Assembly (NCBI GenBank): GCA_036279475.1
Contig: DASUJB010000012.1
Location: 1 to 8,153, forward strand
Source of the DNA: ZC4RG19 sp036279475
GTDB lineage: Bacteria > Actinomycetota > Acidimicrobiia > Acidimicrobiales > VFJN01
Direction of reading: 5' to 3'
Length of the DNA stretch: 8,153 nucleotides
Under the pieces are notes generated by a model. The model worked only from the letters and a program-made list of their open reading frames with translations, was not told the origin of the DNA and ran no database searches. This document shows positions 1-5,924 of the stretch, in pieces (position 1 is the first letter of the stretch; each line of letters starts with the position of its first letter). A program made the position numbers and the translations under genes.

Positions 1-910
1 TGCAGAAGCCCAGGTCCTCGAGCGTGAGGAGGGCCGTGATGGTGAAGCTGTCGTACAGCTCGACGACGTCGATGTCCCCCGGGGCGACGCCCGCCATCTC
101 CATGGCCTGCGGGCCCGACGTCGCCGCCCCGGTGGTGGTCAGGTCGCCCATCTGGCTGATCGACATCCCGTGGGTGTGCTTGGTGCCGGCTCCCAGGACG
201 AGGACCGGTGGCTTGGCCAGGTCGCGGGCCCGCTCGGCCGAGGTGAGGACCACCGCCCCCGCCCCGTCGGTGACGAGGCAGCAGTCGAGCTTGTGGAGCG
301 GCTCGGCGATCATGGGCGAGGCCAGCACGTCGTCCACGGTGATGGGGGTCCGGTGGTAGGCGTTGGGGTTCATGGTCGCCCACTGGCGGAACGACACGGC
401 GATCTGCGCCAGCTGCTCGCTGGTGGTCCCGTACTCGTGCATGTGGCGGCGGGCCGCCAGGCTGTAGCTGCTGGCCGGTAGGCCGAAGCCGTAGGGGAGG
501 TCCCACTGGAACGACGCCGACTGGCTCCCCCCGCCGGGGCCACCGCCGGCGAACGGGTTCTTGCCGCTGCGGGGCGTCGCCGCGTACACGATCACGGCCA
601 CGTCGCTGAGCCCCATGGCGATGGCGGCGGCCGCGTGCTCGACCAGGACCTCGAAGCTCGACCCGCCGGTCATCGTGGAGTCGGTGAAGCGGCCTCGCAC
701 GCCCAGGCGCTCGGCGAGGTCGAGCGACGCCATCATCCCGTTGTTGGACATGACGGTGTCGACGTCGGCGACGGTGAGGCCGGCGTCGTCCAGCGCGTCG
801 CCGATCATGTCGACCTCGAGTTCCTCGACCGAGCGGTCGAGTGACCCGCTCGGCGAGACGGCATCGGTGGCGCCGACGATGGCGGCGGCGCCTCGAAGCG
901 GGTGTGGCAC
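1..910 (-). CDS. Thiolase-like protein (acetyl-CoA acetyltransferase / lipid-transfer protein family), C-terminus cut off
   Basis: The visible 303 residues read as the N-terminal three quarters of a thiolase-fold protein of the SCP-x/Ltp type. They run from an opening AAIVGATDAV strand through DDAGLTVADVDTV (residues 41-53) and DCCLVTDGAGAVVLTSAERA (209-228) to VVELYDSFTITALL (282-295), a characteristic run of this family. Such proteins make or break C-C bonds in acyl-CoA thioesters, normally in the last step of a beta-oxidation cycle. Where classical thiolases carry the nucleophilic cysteine, this one reads MTGGSSFEV (80-88), with no Cys, so it may be a retro-aldolase like Ltp2 rather than a true thiolase. 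The C-terminal His and Cys motifs lie outside the window. I chose the GTG at 910 because GGGGAG (924-919) lies 8 nt upstream and the protein starts as homologues do. It lies 140 bp downstream of the enoyl-CoA hydratase on the same strand. The family is secure; the reaction is not. Confidence 0.88.
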   Translation of the reverse strand, partial: MPHPLRGAAAIVGATDAVSPSGSLDRSVEELEVDMIGDALDDAGLTVADVDTVMSNNGMMASLDLAERLGVRGRFTDSTMTGGSSFEVLVEHAAAAIAMGLSDVAVIVYAATPRSGKNPFAGGGPGGGSQSASFQWDLPYGFGLPASSYSLAARRHMHEYGTTSEQLAQIAVSFRQWATMNPNAYHRTPITVDDVLASPMIAEPLHKLDCCLVTDGAGAVVLTSAERARDLAKPPVLVLGAGTKHTHGMSISQMGDLTTTGAATSGPQAMEMAGVAPGDIDVVELYDSFTITALLTLEDLGFC

Positions 911-958
911 GGATGACGCTCCCCGGACTCGGAATGGGACGGGCGCAGGGCCCGATGC

Positions 959-964
959 AACGTA
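959..964 (-). promoter_or_regulatory. Possible -10 element for the thiolase-like gene
   Basis: On the minus strand TACGTT (964-959) fits the actinobacterial TANNNT -10 pattern and would give a leader of roughly 40 nt before the GTG at 910. No good -35 hexamer is visible. Just upstream, at 967-977, is a small inverted repeat (ACAG, 3-nt gap, CTGT) between the -10 and the expected -35, where a repressor could sit. The rest of the 911-1050 gap shows nothing further. The call rests on pattern alone. Confidence 0.3.
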
Positions 965-1050
965 ACACAGGGTCTGTCTCACGACGCCGGGGGCGGCCGG
1001 GGACCGAGGTCGTCACCGGACCGCCCGGGCGACCGGCGGTGAGCGCTGGC

Positions 1051-1863
1051 TCAGGTGCCGGTGAAGTGCGGCTGGCGCTTCTCCATGAAGGCGAGCGGTC
1101 CCTCGACGGCGTCCTTCGAGCCGAAGACGGGACCCCCGACCTCGGTCTCGATGGCCAGCGCCTCGCCGAGGGGCAGGCCGTTGGACCGCCGGACGGCCTG
1201 CTTGACGGCCTGCACGGCCAGGGGGCCGTTGGCGGCGATCCGCTCGGCCAGCGCCCGCGCCCGGGGGAGGACCTCCGGCCGGGGGAGGACCTGGTTGACC
1301 AGCCCGATGCGCCACGCCTCCTCCACGGGCACGGGCTCGCCCAGGAGGAGGATCTCCATGGCCTTGCAGTACGGGACCTGCTGCGGCAGTCGGCTGACCC
1401 CACCGGCCCCGGGGATGAGGCCGCGGGCCACCTCGGTGAGCCCCAGCGTGGCGCCGTCGGCCGCCACCCGGAGGTCGGTGGCCAGGACCAGCTCGGTCCC
1501 GCCGGCCAGGGCGTCACCGTTGACGGCCGCCACCACCGGCTTGTCCAGCACGAAGCCCCGCAGGAGCCCGTCGGCGAAGGCCGACGGGTCCGAGAGCAGC
1601 TTCTCGTCCCACTCGTCCTCGGCCGGTCGCTGCCGTGTCATCAGGGGGATCAGCCGGCCCAGGTCGGCACCGGAGCAGAAGGCGCGGTCGCCGGTGCCGG
1701 TGAGCACGGCGACGCGGATGGCGGGGTCGTCGCGTACCGCGTGCCAGGCGGAGGCCATGCGGACGACCATCTCCGGGCTGAGCGCGTTGCGCTTCTCCGG
1801 GCGGTTCATGGTGAGGACGGCGACCCCGTCCTCGATCTCGACGAGGAGGTGCGGCTCAGGCAT
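1051..1863 (-). CDS. Enoyl-CoA hydratase/isomerase (crotonase family)
   Basis: A complete 270-residue crotonase, the usual length. Members hydrate or isomerise enoyl-CoA esters, here probably the second step of a beta-oxidation round. The oxyanion-hole segments are AFCSGADL (61-68) and AVNGDALAGG (113-122). Both catalytic glutamates of true hydratases seem present: E124 in GGTELVLATD and E144 in LTEVARGLIPGAGG, matching Glu144 and Glu164 of rat crotonase. The C-terminus EGPLAFMEKRQPHFTGT is typical of the family. The start at 1863 is preferred over an in-frame ATG at 1965 because the extra 34 residues are Arg/Pro-rich and unlike the family, and AGGAAGG (1879-1873) lies 9 nt before it. The ATG overlaps the stop of the upstream acyl-CoA dehydrogenase (ATGCCTGA), so the two are almost certainly cotranscribed and probably translationally coupled. 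Dehydratase or isomerase activity on a special substrate is possible. Confidence 0.93.
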   Translation of the reverse strand: MPEPHLLVEIEDGVAVLTMNRPEKRNALSPEMVVRMASAWHAVRDDPAIRVAVLTGTGDRAFCSGADLGRLIPLMTRQRPAEDEWDEKLLSDPSAFADGLLRGFVLDKPVVAAVNGDALAGGTELVLATDLRVAADGATLGLTEVARGLIPGAGGVSRLPQQVPYCKAMEILLLGEPVPVEEAWRIGLVNQVLPRPEVLPRARALAERIAANGPLAVQAVKQAVRRSNGLPLGEALAIETEVGGPVFGSKDAVEGPLAFMEKRQPHFTGT

Positions 1864-3052
1864 GGGTTGTGACCTTCCTGTCGATGGCGGACGGGGAGCG
1901 GCGCCGGGCAGCGGACCACGACAGGTCCTCCTCGACGTCGACGTCGTGGGGCAGGCCCAGGACACGCTCGGCGATGATGTTGCGCTGCACGCTGCCGGTG
2001 CCGCCGCCGATGGTGAGGGCCGGGGCGAAGAGGTAGCCGTGGCTCCACAGCTCGGCCGGCCCGCCGAAGGGGCCGACGTCGGCCAGCAGGCCGTACGAGC
2101 CGGCGAGGTCCTTGGCCAGCTCCATGATGTGCTGCCCGTGCTCGTCCGAGAGCACCTTGCGGATGGACGCCTCCGGCCCCGGCTGCTGCCCCTTGATGGC
2201 CGCGGTCACCGTGCGCAACCGGATGAGCCGGAGCAGCTCCGACTCGATGTGGAGGGCGGCGGCCCGCTGCCGGAGGACGGCGTCGTCGAGGCGCCCGTGG
2301 CGGCGCACCACCTCCAGTAGGTCCTCGGCCGTGGGTCCCATGCCCCACAGCGCTCCGCCAGACGACAGCGAGACCCGCTCGTTGCCGAGGGTCACCTTGG
2401 CCAGTCGCCAGCCGTCGTTCTCGGCACCGACGAGGTTGGCGGCGGGGATGCGGACGTCGGTGAAGAAGACCTCGTTGAAGGTGTGGCTGCCGGTCATCTC
2501 GATGATGGGGCGGATCTCGATGCCCTCGGCGTCCATGGGGCACACCAGGTAGGAGATGCCGTCGTGCTTGGGGGCATCCGGGTCGGTGCGGGCGATGAGG
2601 ATCCCGTACCGGGCGAACTGGGCCAGCGAGGTCCAGATCTTCTGGCCGTTCACCACGTACTCGTCGCCGTCCCGGACGGCCCGGGTGCCGAGGTTGGCCA
2701 GGTCGGAGCCGGCCTGGGGCTCCGAGAACAGCTGGCACCACATCTCCTCCCCGGCCAGGAGCGGCACCAGGTAGCGGTCCTTCTGCTCGGGCGTGCCGGC
2801 GTGGAGGAGGGTGGGACCGGCCCAGCCGATGCCGATGGGGTTCACCGGCCGCCGGACCCCTGCCCGCCGCAGCTCCTCGTCGACGAGGAGCTGGTGGACG
2901 GGGTCGGCGTCGAGTCCCCACGGTGGCGGCCAGTGGGGGACCACGTAGCCGGCCTCCGCCAGCTGGCGTCCGCTGGGGCTCGGGTGCTCCGCCAGCCAGG
3001 CACGGACCGAGGCGCGGCGGGGATCGTCGTCGGGTGGCAGCTCGAAGTCCAT
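1856..3052 (-). CDS. Acyl-CoA dehydrogenase (FadE-type)
   Basis: A 398-residue FAD-dependent acyl-CoA dehydrogenase, full length for the family. It would form the alpha,beta double bond of an acyl-CoA and pass electrons to ETF. Features in order: an N-terminal helical domain with NPIGIGWAGPTLLHAGTPEQK (71-91); the substrate/FAD signature CQLFSEPQAGSDLA (106-119); GQKIWTS (136-142); the middle beta domain with FNEVFFTDVRIP (192-203); NDGWRLAKVTLGNER (212-226); and the C-terminal IGGGTGSVQRNIIAERVLGLP (348-368). At the spot where medium-chain dehydrogenase has its catalytic Glu (YEGT) this protein has GGGT. Gly there is common among actinobacterial FadE proteins, so the base must lie elsewhere or a partner subunit must supply it. 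ATG at 3052 (MDFELPP) matches homologues; an in-frame ATG at 3106 would add 18 unconvincing residues. The SD is weak (GGGGG about 6 nt upstream). It overlaps the hydratase start by 8 bp. The natural substrate cannot be read from sequence. Confidence 0.93.
   Translation of the reverse strand: MDFELPPDDDPRRASVRAWLAEHPSPSGRQLAEAGYVVPHWPPPWGLDADPVHQLLVDEELRRAGVRRPVNPIGIGWAGPTLLHAGTPEQKDRYLVPLLAGEEMWCQLFSEPQAGSDLANLGTRAVRDGDEYVVNGQKIWTSLAQFARYGILIARTDPDAPKHDGISYLVCPMDAEGIEIRPIIEMTGSHTFNEVFFTDVRIPAANLVGAENDGWRLAKVTLGNERVSLSSGGALWGMGPTAEDLLEVVRRHGRLDDAVLRQRAAALHIESELLRLIRLRTVTAAIKGQQPGPEASIRKVLSDEHGQHIMELAKDLAGSYGLLADVGPFGGPAELWSHGYLFAPALTIGGGTGSVQRNIIAERVLGLPHDVDVEEDLSWSAARRRSPSAIDRKVTTHA
2870..2893. 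repeat. 24-bp perfect palindrome inside the acyl-CoA dehydrogenase gene
   Basis: The half-site CAGCTCCTCGTC is followed immediately by its exact reverse complement, with no spacer. It encodes QLLVDEEL (residues 54-61 of the dehydrogenase). Each codon pairs with its mirror (CAG/CTG, CTC/GAG, CTC/GAG, GTC/GAC), so a conserved helix plus GC-rich codon choice could produce it by chance. Confidence 0.6.
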
Positions 3053-3081
3053 GGTGGCCCCCCAGGTCGCAGGCGGTGGGG

Positions 3082-3087
3082 ACCGTA
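3082..3087 (-). promoter_or_regulatory. Possible -10 element for the acyl-CoA dehydrogenase operon
   Basis: TACGGT on the minus strand (3087-3082) fits TANNNT and would give a leader of about 25 nt to the ATG at 3052. The expected -35 region (TGGCGT) is a poor match to consensus. If real, the dehydrogenase-hydratase pair can be transcribed independently of the hydrolase gene upstream. Confidence 0.25.
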
Positions 3088-3140
3088 GCGAGGGAGGACA
3101 TGGCACGCCAGCCGTCTCCCGTCCCGTGGCGGGTGGGCCG

Positions 3141-3165
3141 CCCCCGCCGGGGGAGGGGCTGCCCC
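3141..3165 (-). terminator. Possible hairpin terminator after the alpha/beta hydrolase gene
   Basis: Directly after the hydrolase stop codon are two GC-only inverted repeats: GGGG/CCCC arms around a 3-nt loop (3155-3165) and CCCCC/GGGGG arms around a 3-nt loop (3141-3153). No T-run follows, so this is at best a GC-rich actinobacterial-type terminator. It may only be compositional noise in a G/C-rich 115-bp gap. Confidence 0.3.
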
Positions 3166-3167
3166 GG

Positions 3168-4031
3168 TCAGCGGGGCGCGGGGCCGGCGGGGGCCAGGGC
3201 GTAGCGGGCGATCAGCCGGGCACCCCGGTCGGTGTCCTCGTGGAGGACGAAGTGACCGCCGGGCACCACCACCAGCCCGGCACCGGCGCGGGCGGCCTGC
3301 TCGGCGAAGACGTCCGGGAGGAAGCTGGACCGTCCGGCCACCACGGTGGTCGGGCAGGACAGCCGGGGCAGGCACTCCCACGCGCTCCGGGCGCCCTGGG
3401 GTTCGCCCGAGATCTCGAAGATCGTGGCCTCCACCTCGGGATCGCAGGCCAGCGCCACCTCGCCGTCGACCTCGACGGTGCCCCAGCGGGCGTAGGCGTC
3501 GAGGGCCTCGGGGGCGAGCTGGGACAGTGGCTCCCGGCGGGCCAGCGCCGCCACCATCGCCGACCGGTCCGGGAACCGCCGCCGTCGCCGCCGGGCCACG
3601 GCGGCCATCGGGTTGGGGGAGGCGGCCGCCTCCGGCGGAGCGGGGTACGCCACCGGCTCGGCGAGCAGGGCACGGTGCCAGCGGCCCGGCTCCATGGCGC
3701 CGGCGAGCACCGCCACGGCGCCCCCCAGCGAACCGCCCACCACCGCGGCCCGGTCGATGCCCAGCCGGTCGAGCACGGCGAGGACGTAGCGAGCCATGGC
3801 CGGGAACTCGTAGGACTCCCGCGCCGGGGGCGTGCTGGACATCCCGTGCCCGGGCAGGTCGATCCCGATCACCCGGGCGCGGTCCACCAGCCGTCGAGCC
3901 ACGGGCTCGTACAGGCCGGCGCAGAACCCGTTGGGGTGCAGCAGCACCAGCGGGGGGCCGGACCCGCCCCAGTCGAGCACCCCGGCGTGCCCGGTGCCGA
4001 CCTCCACGACCCTGGCTCGCACCGCCCGCAC
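3168..4031 (-). CDS. Alpha/beta-fold hydrolase (esterase/lactonase-like)
   Basis: A 287-residue alpha/beta hydrolase, presumably cytoplasmic since no signal peptide is visible. The oxyanion-hole loop is LHPNGF (31-36), followed by IDLPGHGMSS (57-66). The nucleophile elbow is VVGGSLGGAV (97-106) with Ser101, and the catalytic His is probably H260 in VPGGHFVLHED. The acid is uncertain: D240 (SSFLPD) or E125 (LLAEPVAYP). A run of six arginines (147-152) lies in the cap region. In context it could hydrolyse the ester or lactone made by the BVMO encoded on the other arm, but C-C hydrolase or thioesterase activity cannot be excluded. The reading frame stays open upstream to 4376, antisense to tetR, but those residues are Arg/Pro-rich and not hydrolase-like. 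The GTG at 4031 (GGGGG 4 nt upstream) gives a normal length; the GTG at 4022 is an alternative. Confidence 0.88.
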   Translation of the reverse strand: MRAVRARVVEVGTGHAGVLDWGGSGPPLVLLHPNGFCAGLYEPVARRLVDRARVIGIDLPGHGMSSTPPARESYEFPAMARYVLAVLDRLGIDRAAVVGGSLGGAVAVLAGAMEPGRWHRALLAEPVAYPAPPEAAASPNPMAAVARRRRRRFPDRSAMVAALARREPLSQLAPEALDAYARWGTVEVDGEVALACDPEVEATIFEISGEPQGARSAWECLPRLSCPTTVVAGRSSFLPDVFAEQAARAGAGLVVVPGGHFVLHEDTDRGARLIARYALAPAGPAPR

Positions 4032-4083
4032 GCTACCCCCACGGCGGGCGGCAGGACGTGGGCGACCGGAGCCCCGGCGGATC

Positions 4084-4136
4084 GGCCGCCCCGACGGGCC
4101 GGGGCGGGAGTCGGGCGTGGGCCGCCCCGACGTGCC
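4084..4136. repeat. 17-bp direct repeat in the hydrolase-tetR divergent promoter region
   Basis: GGCCGCCCCGACG occurs at 4084-4096 and again at 4120-4132. With the flanking N-GCC the match extends to 16 of 17 positions (4084-4100 and 4120-4136), centre spacing 36 bp. The second copy ends one base before the possible tetR -10 element. Paired sites in a divergent gap next to a TetR gene are reasonable operator candidates. TetR operators are usually palindromic, however, and G/C-rich DNA yields chance repeats. The rest of the 4032-4149 gap shows no other clear signal. Confidence 0.45.
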
Positions 4137-4137
4137 G

Positions 4138-4149
4138 TAGTGTGGCAGG
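4138..4149 (+). promoter_or_regulatory. Possible leaderless promoter of tetR-family gene
   Basis: TAGTGT (4138-4143) fits the TANNNT -10 consensus and ends 6 nt before the GTG start at 4150, so transcription would begin at or next to the start codon. There is no convincing SD before that GTG, which agrees with a leaderless message, a common arrangement in actinobacteria. No -35 consensus is evident. Confidence 0.4.
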
Positions 4150-4722
4150 GTGACCGCGACCACGGCGCGACGGCCCCGCGGCGAGTGCGAGGTCCGCCGG
4201 GCGATCCTCGAGGCGGCGACGGCCCTGTTCAGCCGGAAGGGTCCCGCGGCCACGTCGATCCGCGAGATCGCCGCCGCGGCCGGGGTCAACCACGGCCTCA
4301 TCCACCGGCACTTCGGGTCGAAGCGGCAGCTCGTCCGGGCGGTCCACGACCACCTGGCCGAGAGGCTCGCCGCCACCCACCCGTTCCGGGAGGCGACGGT
4401 GGCCAGCGCCCTCGCCGCGTTCCACAGCCTCGAGGAGAGCCGTGACTACTGGCGGGTCCTCACCCGGGCCATGCTCGACGGCGAGCTCGCCGACGTCCTC
4501 GGGTCCGACCTGTCCGGCGCCCACCGCTTCGTCGAGACGCTGGGTGACGCGCTCCCTAGCGACGCCCCGCTCCCGGCCCGCGACGTCGTCGCCATGGCCT
4601 TCGCCTTCTCCTTCGGGTGGCTACTGCTGCGCGACTTCATCCAGGCGGCGACGGAGGCGGGGGACGACGTCCCGCGGGAGTGGTTCTCGGCGATGGCGGC
4701 GCTGCTCGACGGGAGCGCCTGA
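4150..4722 (+). CDS. TetR/AcrR-family transcriptional regulator
   Basis: A 190-residue TetR-family regulator, normal in length. The N-terminal DNA-binding domain runs from ECEVRRAILEAATALFSRKG (12-31) through the helix-turn-helix TSIREIAAAAGVNHGLIHRHF (35-55) and ends in GSKRQLVRAV (56-65). The C-terminal ligand domain (about 70-190) is helical and variable, with a hydrophobic stretch VVAMAFAFSFGWLLL (146-160); its ligand cannot be named. These proteins usually repress nearby genes and release DNA on binding a small molecule, often a pathway substrate or acyl-CoA. It is divergent from the hydrolase (118-bp gap) and 128 bp ahead of the unknown-SDR-BVMO operon, so it may control both arms and itself. 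The start is GTG at 4150. The stop codon lies in the first copy of a 17-bp direct repeat. Confidence 0.92.
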   Translation: MTATTARRPRGECEVRRAILEAATALFSRKGPAATSIREIAAAAGVNHGLIHRHFGSKRQLVRAVHDHLAERLAATHPFREATVASALAAFHSLEESRDYWRVLTRAMLDGELADVLGSDLSGAHRFVETLGDALPSDAPLPARDVVAMAFAFSFGWLLLRDFIQAATEAGDDVPREWFSAMAALLDGSA

Positions 4723-4741
4723 CCCTCGACGGGAGCGCCTG
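4705..4741. repeat. Short tandem duplication across the tetR stop codon
   Basis: The 17-mer CTCGACGGGAGCGCCTG is present perfectly at 4705-4721 and 4725-4741, a 20-bp period. The first copy codes for the last residues of the regulator (LDGSA) and enters the stop codon; the second is untranslated. This looks like a recent small duplication, which left the protein end unchanged because the stop precedes the second copy. Confidence 0.85.
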
Positions 4742-4795
4742 GCCGCGGTGCCGTGACCACGCCCGACGCGCCTTCCTCTGCTGTAGTCAGGCGTG

Positions 4796-4801
4796 TACGC
4801 T
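4796..4801 (+). promoter_or_regulatory. Possible -10 element for the unknown-SDR-BVMO operon
   Basis: TACGCT (4796-4801) fits TANNNT. A weak -35 candidate, TTCCTC (4773-4778), lies 17 bp upstream. Transcription would start near 4807-4809, at the foot of the leader hairpin, about 43 nt before the ATG at 4851. The assignment rests on pattern and position. Confidence 0.4.
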
Positions 4802-4807
4802 GGTCGC

Positions 4808-4830
4808 GTGCCCGTCGGGTCGGCGGGCAC
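4808..4830 (+). promoter_or_regulatory. 5' leader hairpin upstream of the 4851 gene
   Basis: GTGCCCG and CGGGCAC are perfect complements; an inner T-G wobble and a C-G pair extend the stem to 9 bp around the 5-nt loop GGGTC. The stem ends 8 nt before the strong SD GGAGGA (4839-4844), leaving the ribosome site free. It would sit at the very 5' end of the message if the predicted -10 is right, where such stems can stabilise mRNA. It is too short for a riboswitch, and an operator role in DNA is equally possible. Confidence 0.5.
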
Positions 4831-4850
4831 GGACGTGTGGAGGAGGGGGC

Positions 4851-5924
4851 ATGTCCGACGTGATCGACCTCGGCGCCGACGAGCTGTTGGCGTCCCACGA
4901 GGTGGCCGAGCCGCTGTTCGCCGGGGGCGTCCGGTGCCACGGCGGGTTCCTCGCCGACGGCACCTACGCCTCGCCCCGGACCAAGGTCCGGGGCCCGGCC
5001 CTGGAGGCCTGGCAGCGCCAGCACCGGCAGGCCTTCGGCACCGAGCTCCTGCACGCCCCGGTGGAGGCGTGGCCGGCCAACTACCCCAACGTCGCCCAGG
5101 CCCGCTTCCTGATCGAGAGCGGCATCCGCGAGCCGATCGTGGCCACGCTCACCCGCATCGGCACCGTCGAGGGGTTCGGGTCCATGATCCGGTTCCTGGC
5201 ACCGGCCGACATGCAGCGCTACTTCGACGAGGACATCGCTGGCACGGCCACCGCCCACCTGTCGAAGGGCCTGGTGGAGGCGCACGCCCGTGACGAGGCG
5301 GGCTGGGGGGACCAGGCCGGTCACGACCGCATGTGGTACGCGGTCCGCGACATCGCCTTCGAGGACCCGGTCACCGAGGACGAGACCGACCTGATGATGC
5401 AGAGGATGGGCATCCCGGTCGCGTCCGGCGCCGACCCGGTGGCTGCCCAGAGGCGCTTCCTCGACCGCCGCATGTTCGAGGACATCGACCTCGGCCTGGA
5501 GCTACTGGTCGCCACCATGCTCAAGGTCCTGTTCGTCGAGATCAAGGCGTACCACGTGTTCGCGTGGGCCGAGGAGCTGCTGGCCGACCGCGACCTGGTG
5601 GCCGGGGAGGGGGAGGCAGCACGGTTGGTGTCCTTCATCCGCCAGGACGAGGCGCCGCACGTCGAGTACCTGCGGACATCGCTCACCGAGATGCGCGACC
5701 GCACGTTCATCGGCGACTCGGGCCGGCGGTACCCCGGGACCGACGTCATCGGCCGCATGTGGGACGCCTCGCTGGAGGACTCCCTGGGCCTGCTGGAGGA
5801 CCAGAACCGGGCGGCCACCGTGGCCGAGGTGGAGCGCGCCATCGCCGAGCGCCCGAGGGGCCGGGACCTCCTGGCCCGGTTCCACGAGCTGGCCGACCCC
5901 GTCCCGTCCCCGCCCGGCCCGTGA
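4851..5924 (+). CDS. Conserved protein of unknown function, helical, possibly ferritin-like diiron
   Basis: A 357-residue protein that I cannot assign to a named enzyme. It appears largely alpha-helical and has no signal peptide or clear membrane span. Conserved-looking blocks are CHGGFLADGTYASPRT (29-44), NYPNVAQARFLI (77-88), TLTRIGTVEGFGSMIRF (99-115), TAHLSKGLVEAHARDEAGWG (134-153), FVEIKAYHVFAWAEELL (228-244) and RQDEAPHVEYL (264-274). Glu and His residues on these helices (E107, E143/H145, E230/H235 and the ExxH pair E267/H270) resemble carboxylate-bridged diiron ligands of ferritin-like oxygenases. Only one clean ExxH exists, so the metal site is a hypothesis. ATG at 4851 is chosen for the excellent SD GGAGGA 6 nt upstream; the frame is open further upstream but overlaps tetR. 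Its stop overlaps the SDR start (GTGA), so it is translationally coupled to an SDR and a BVMO, suggesting a role in the same oxidative pathway. Confidence 0.85.
   Translation: MSDVIDLGADELLASHEVAEPLFAGGVRCHGGFLADGTYASPRTKVRGPALEAWQRQHRQAFGTELLHAPVEAWPANYPNVAQARFLIESGIREPIVATLTRIGTVEGFGSMIRFLAPADMQRYFDEDIAGTATAHLSKGLVEAHARDEAGWGDQAGHDRMWYAVRDIAFEDPVTEDETDLMMQRMGIPVASGADPVAAQRRFLDRRMFEDIDLGLELLVATMLKVLFVEIKAYHVFAWAEELLADRDLVAGEGEAARLVSFIRQDEAPHVEYLRTSLTEMRDRTFIGDSGRRYPGTDVIGRMWDASLEDSLGLLEDQNRAATVAEVERAIAERPRGRDLLARFHELADPVPSPPGP

Noticed and set aside
959..977. KstR/KstR2-type steroid operator near the thiolase-like promoter
   Set aside because: The sequence does not fit the KstR (TNNAACNNGTTNNA) or KstR2 (AnCAAGnnCTTGnT) patterns.
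1261..1292. 14-bp direct repeat at 18-bp spacing in the hydratase gene
   Set aside because: It is in frame and encodes the similar short runs LPRPEV and LPRA; ordinary coding redundancy is enough to explain it.
841..2320. Long plus-strand open frames of 343 and 421 codons opposite the thiolase-like, hydratase and dehydrogenase genes
   Set aside because: They are antisense shadows: composition is Arg/Pro/Ser- or Gly/His-rich with no family motif, and the minus-strand frames have clear catalytic motifs.
4032..4376. N-terminal extension of the hydrolase reading frame into the tetR region
   Set aside because: The extra residues are antisense to the tetR helix-turn-helix region and not hydrolase-like; a GTG at 4031 gives normal length.
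3051..4445. 464-codon plus-strand frame across the hydrolase and the start of tetR
   Set aside because: Low-complexity Gly/Arg/Pro translation, overlapping two recognisable genes; an artefact of high GC.
4617..4850. Upstream extension of the unknown protein to an ATG inside tetR
   Set aside because: It would overlap tetR by about 100 bp, and the added residues are irregular; the ATG at 4851 has a near-perfect SD.
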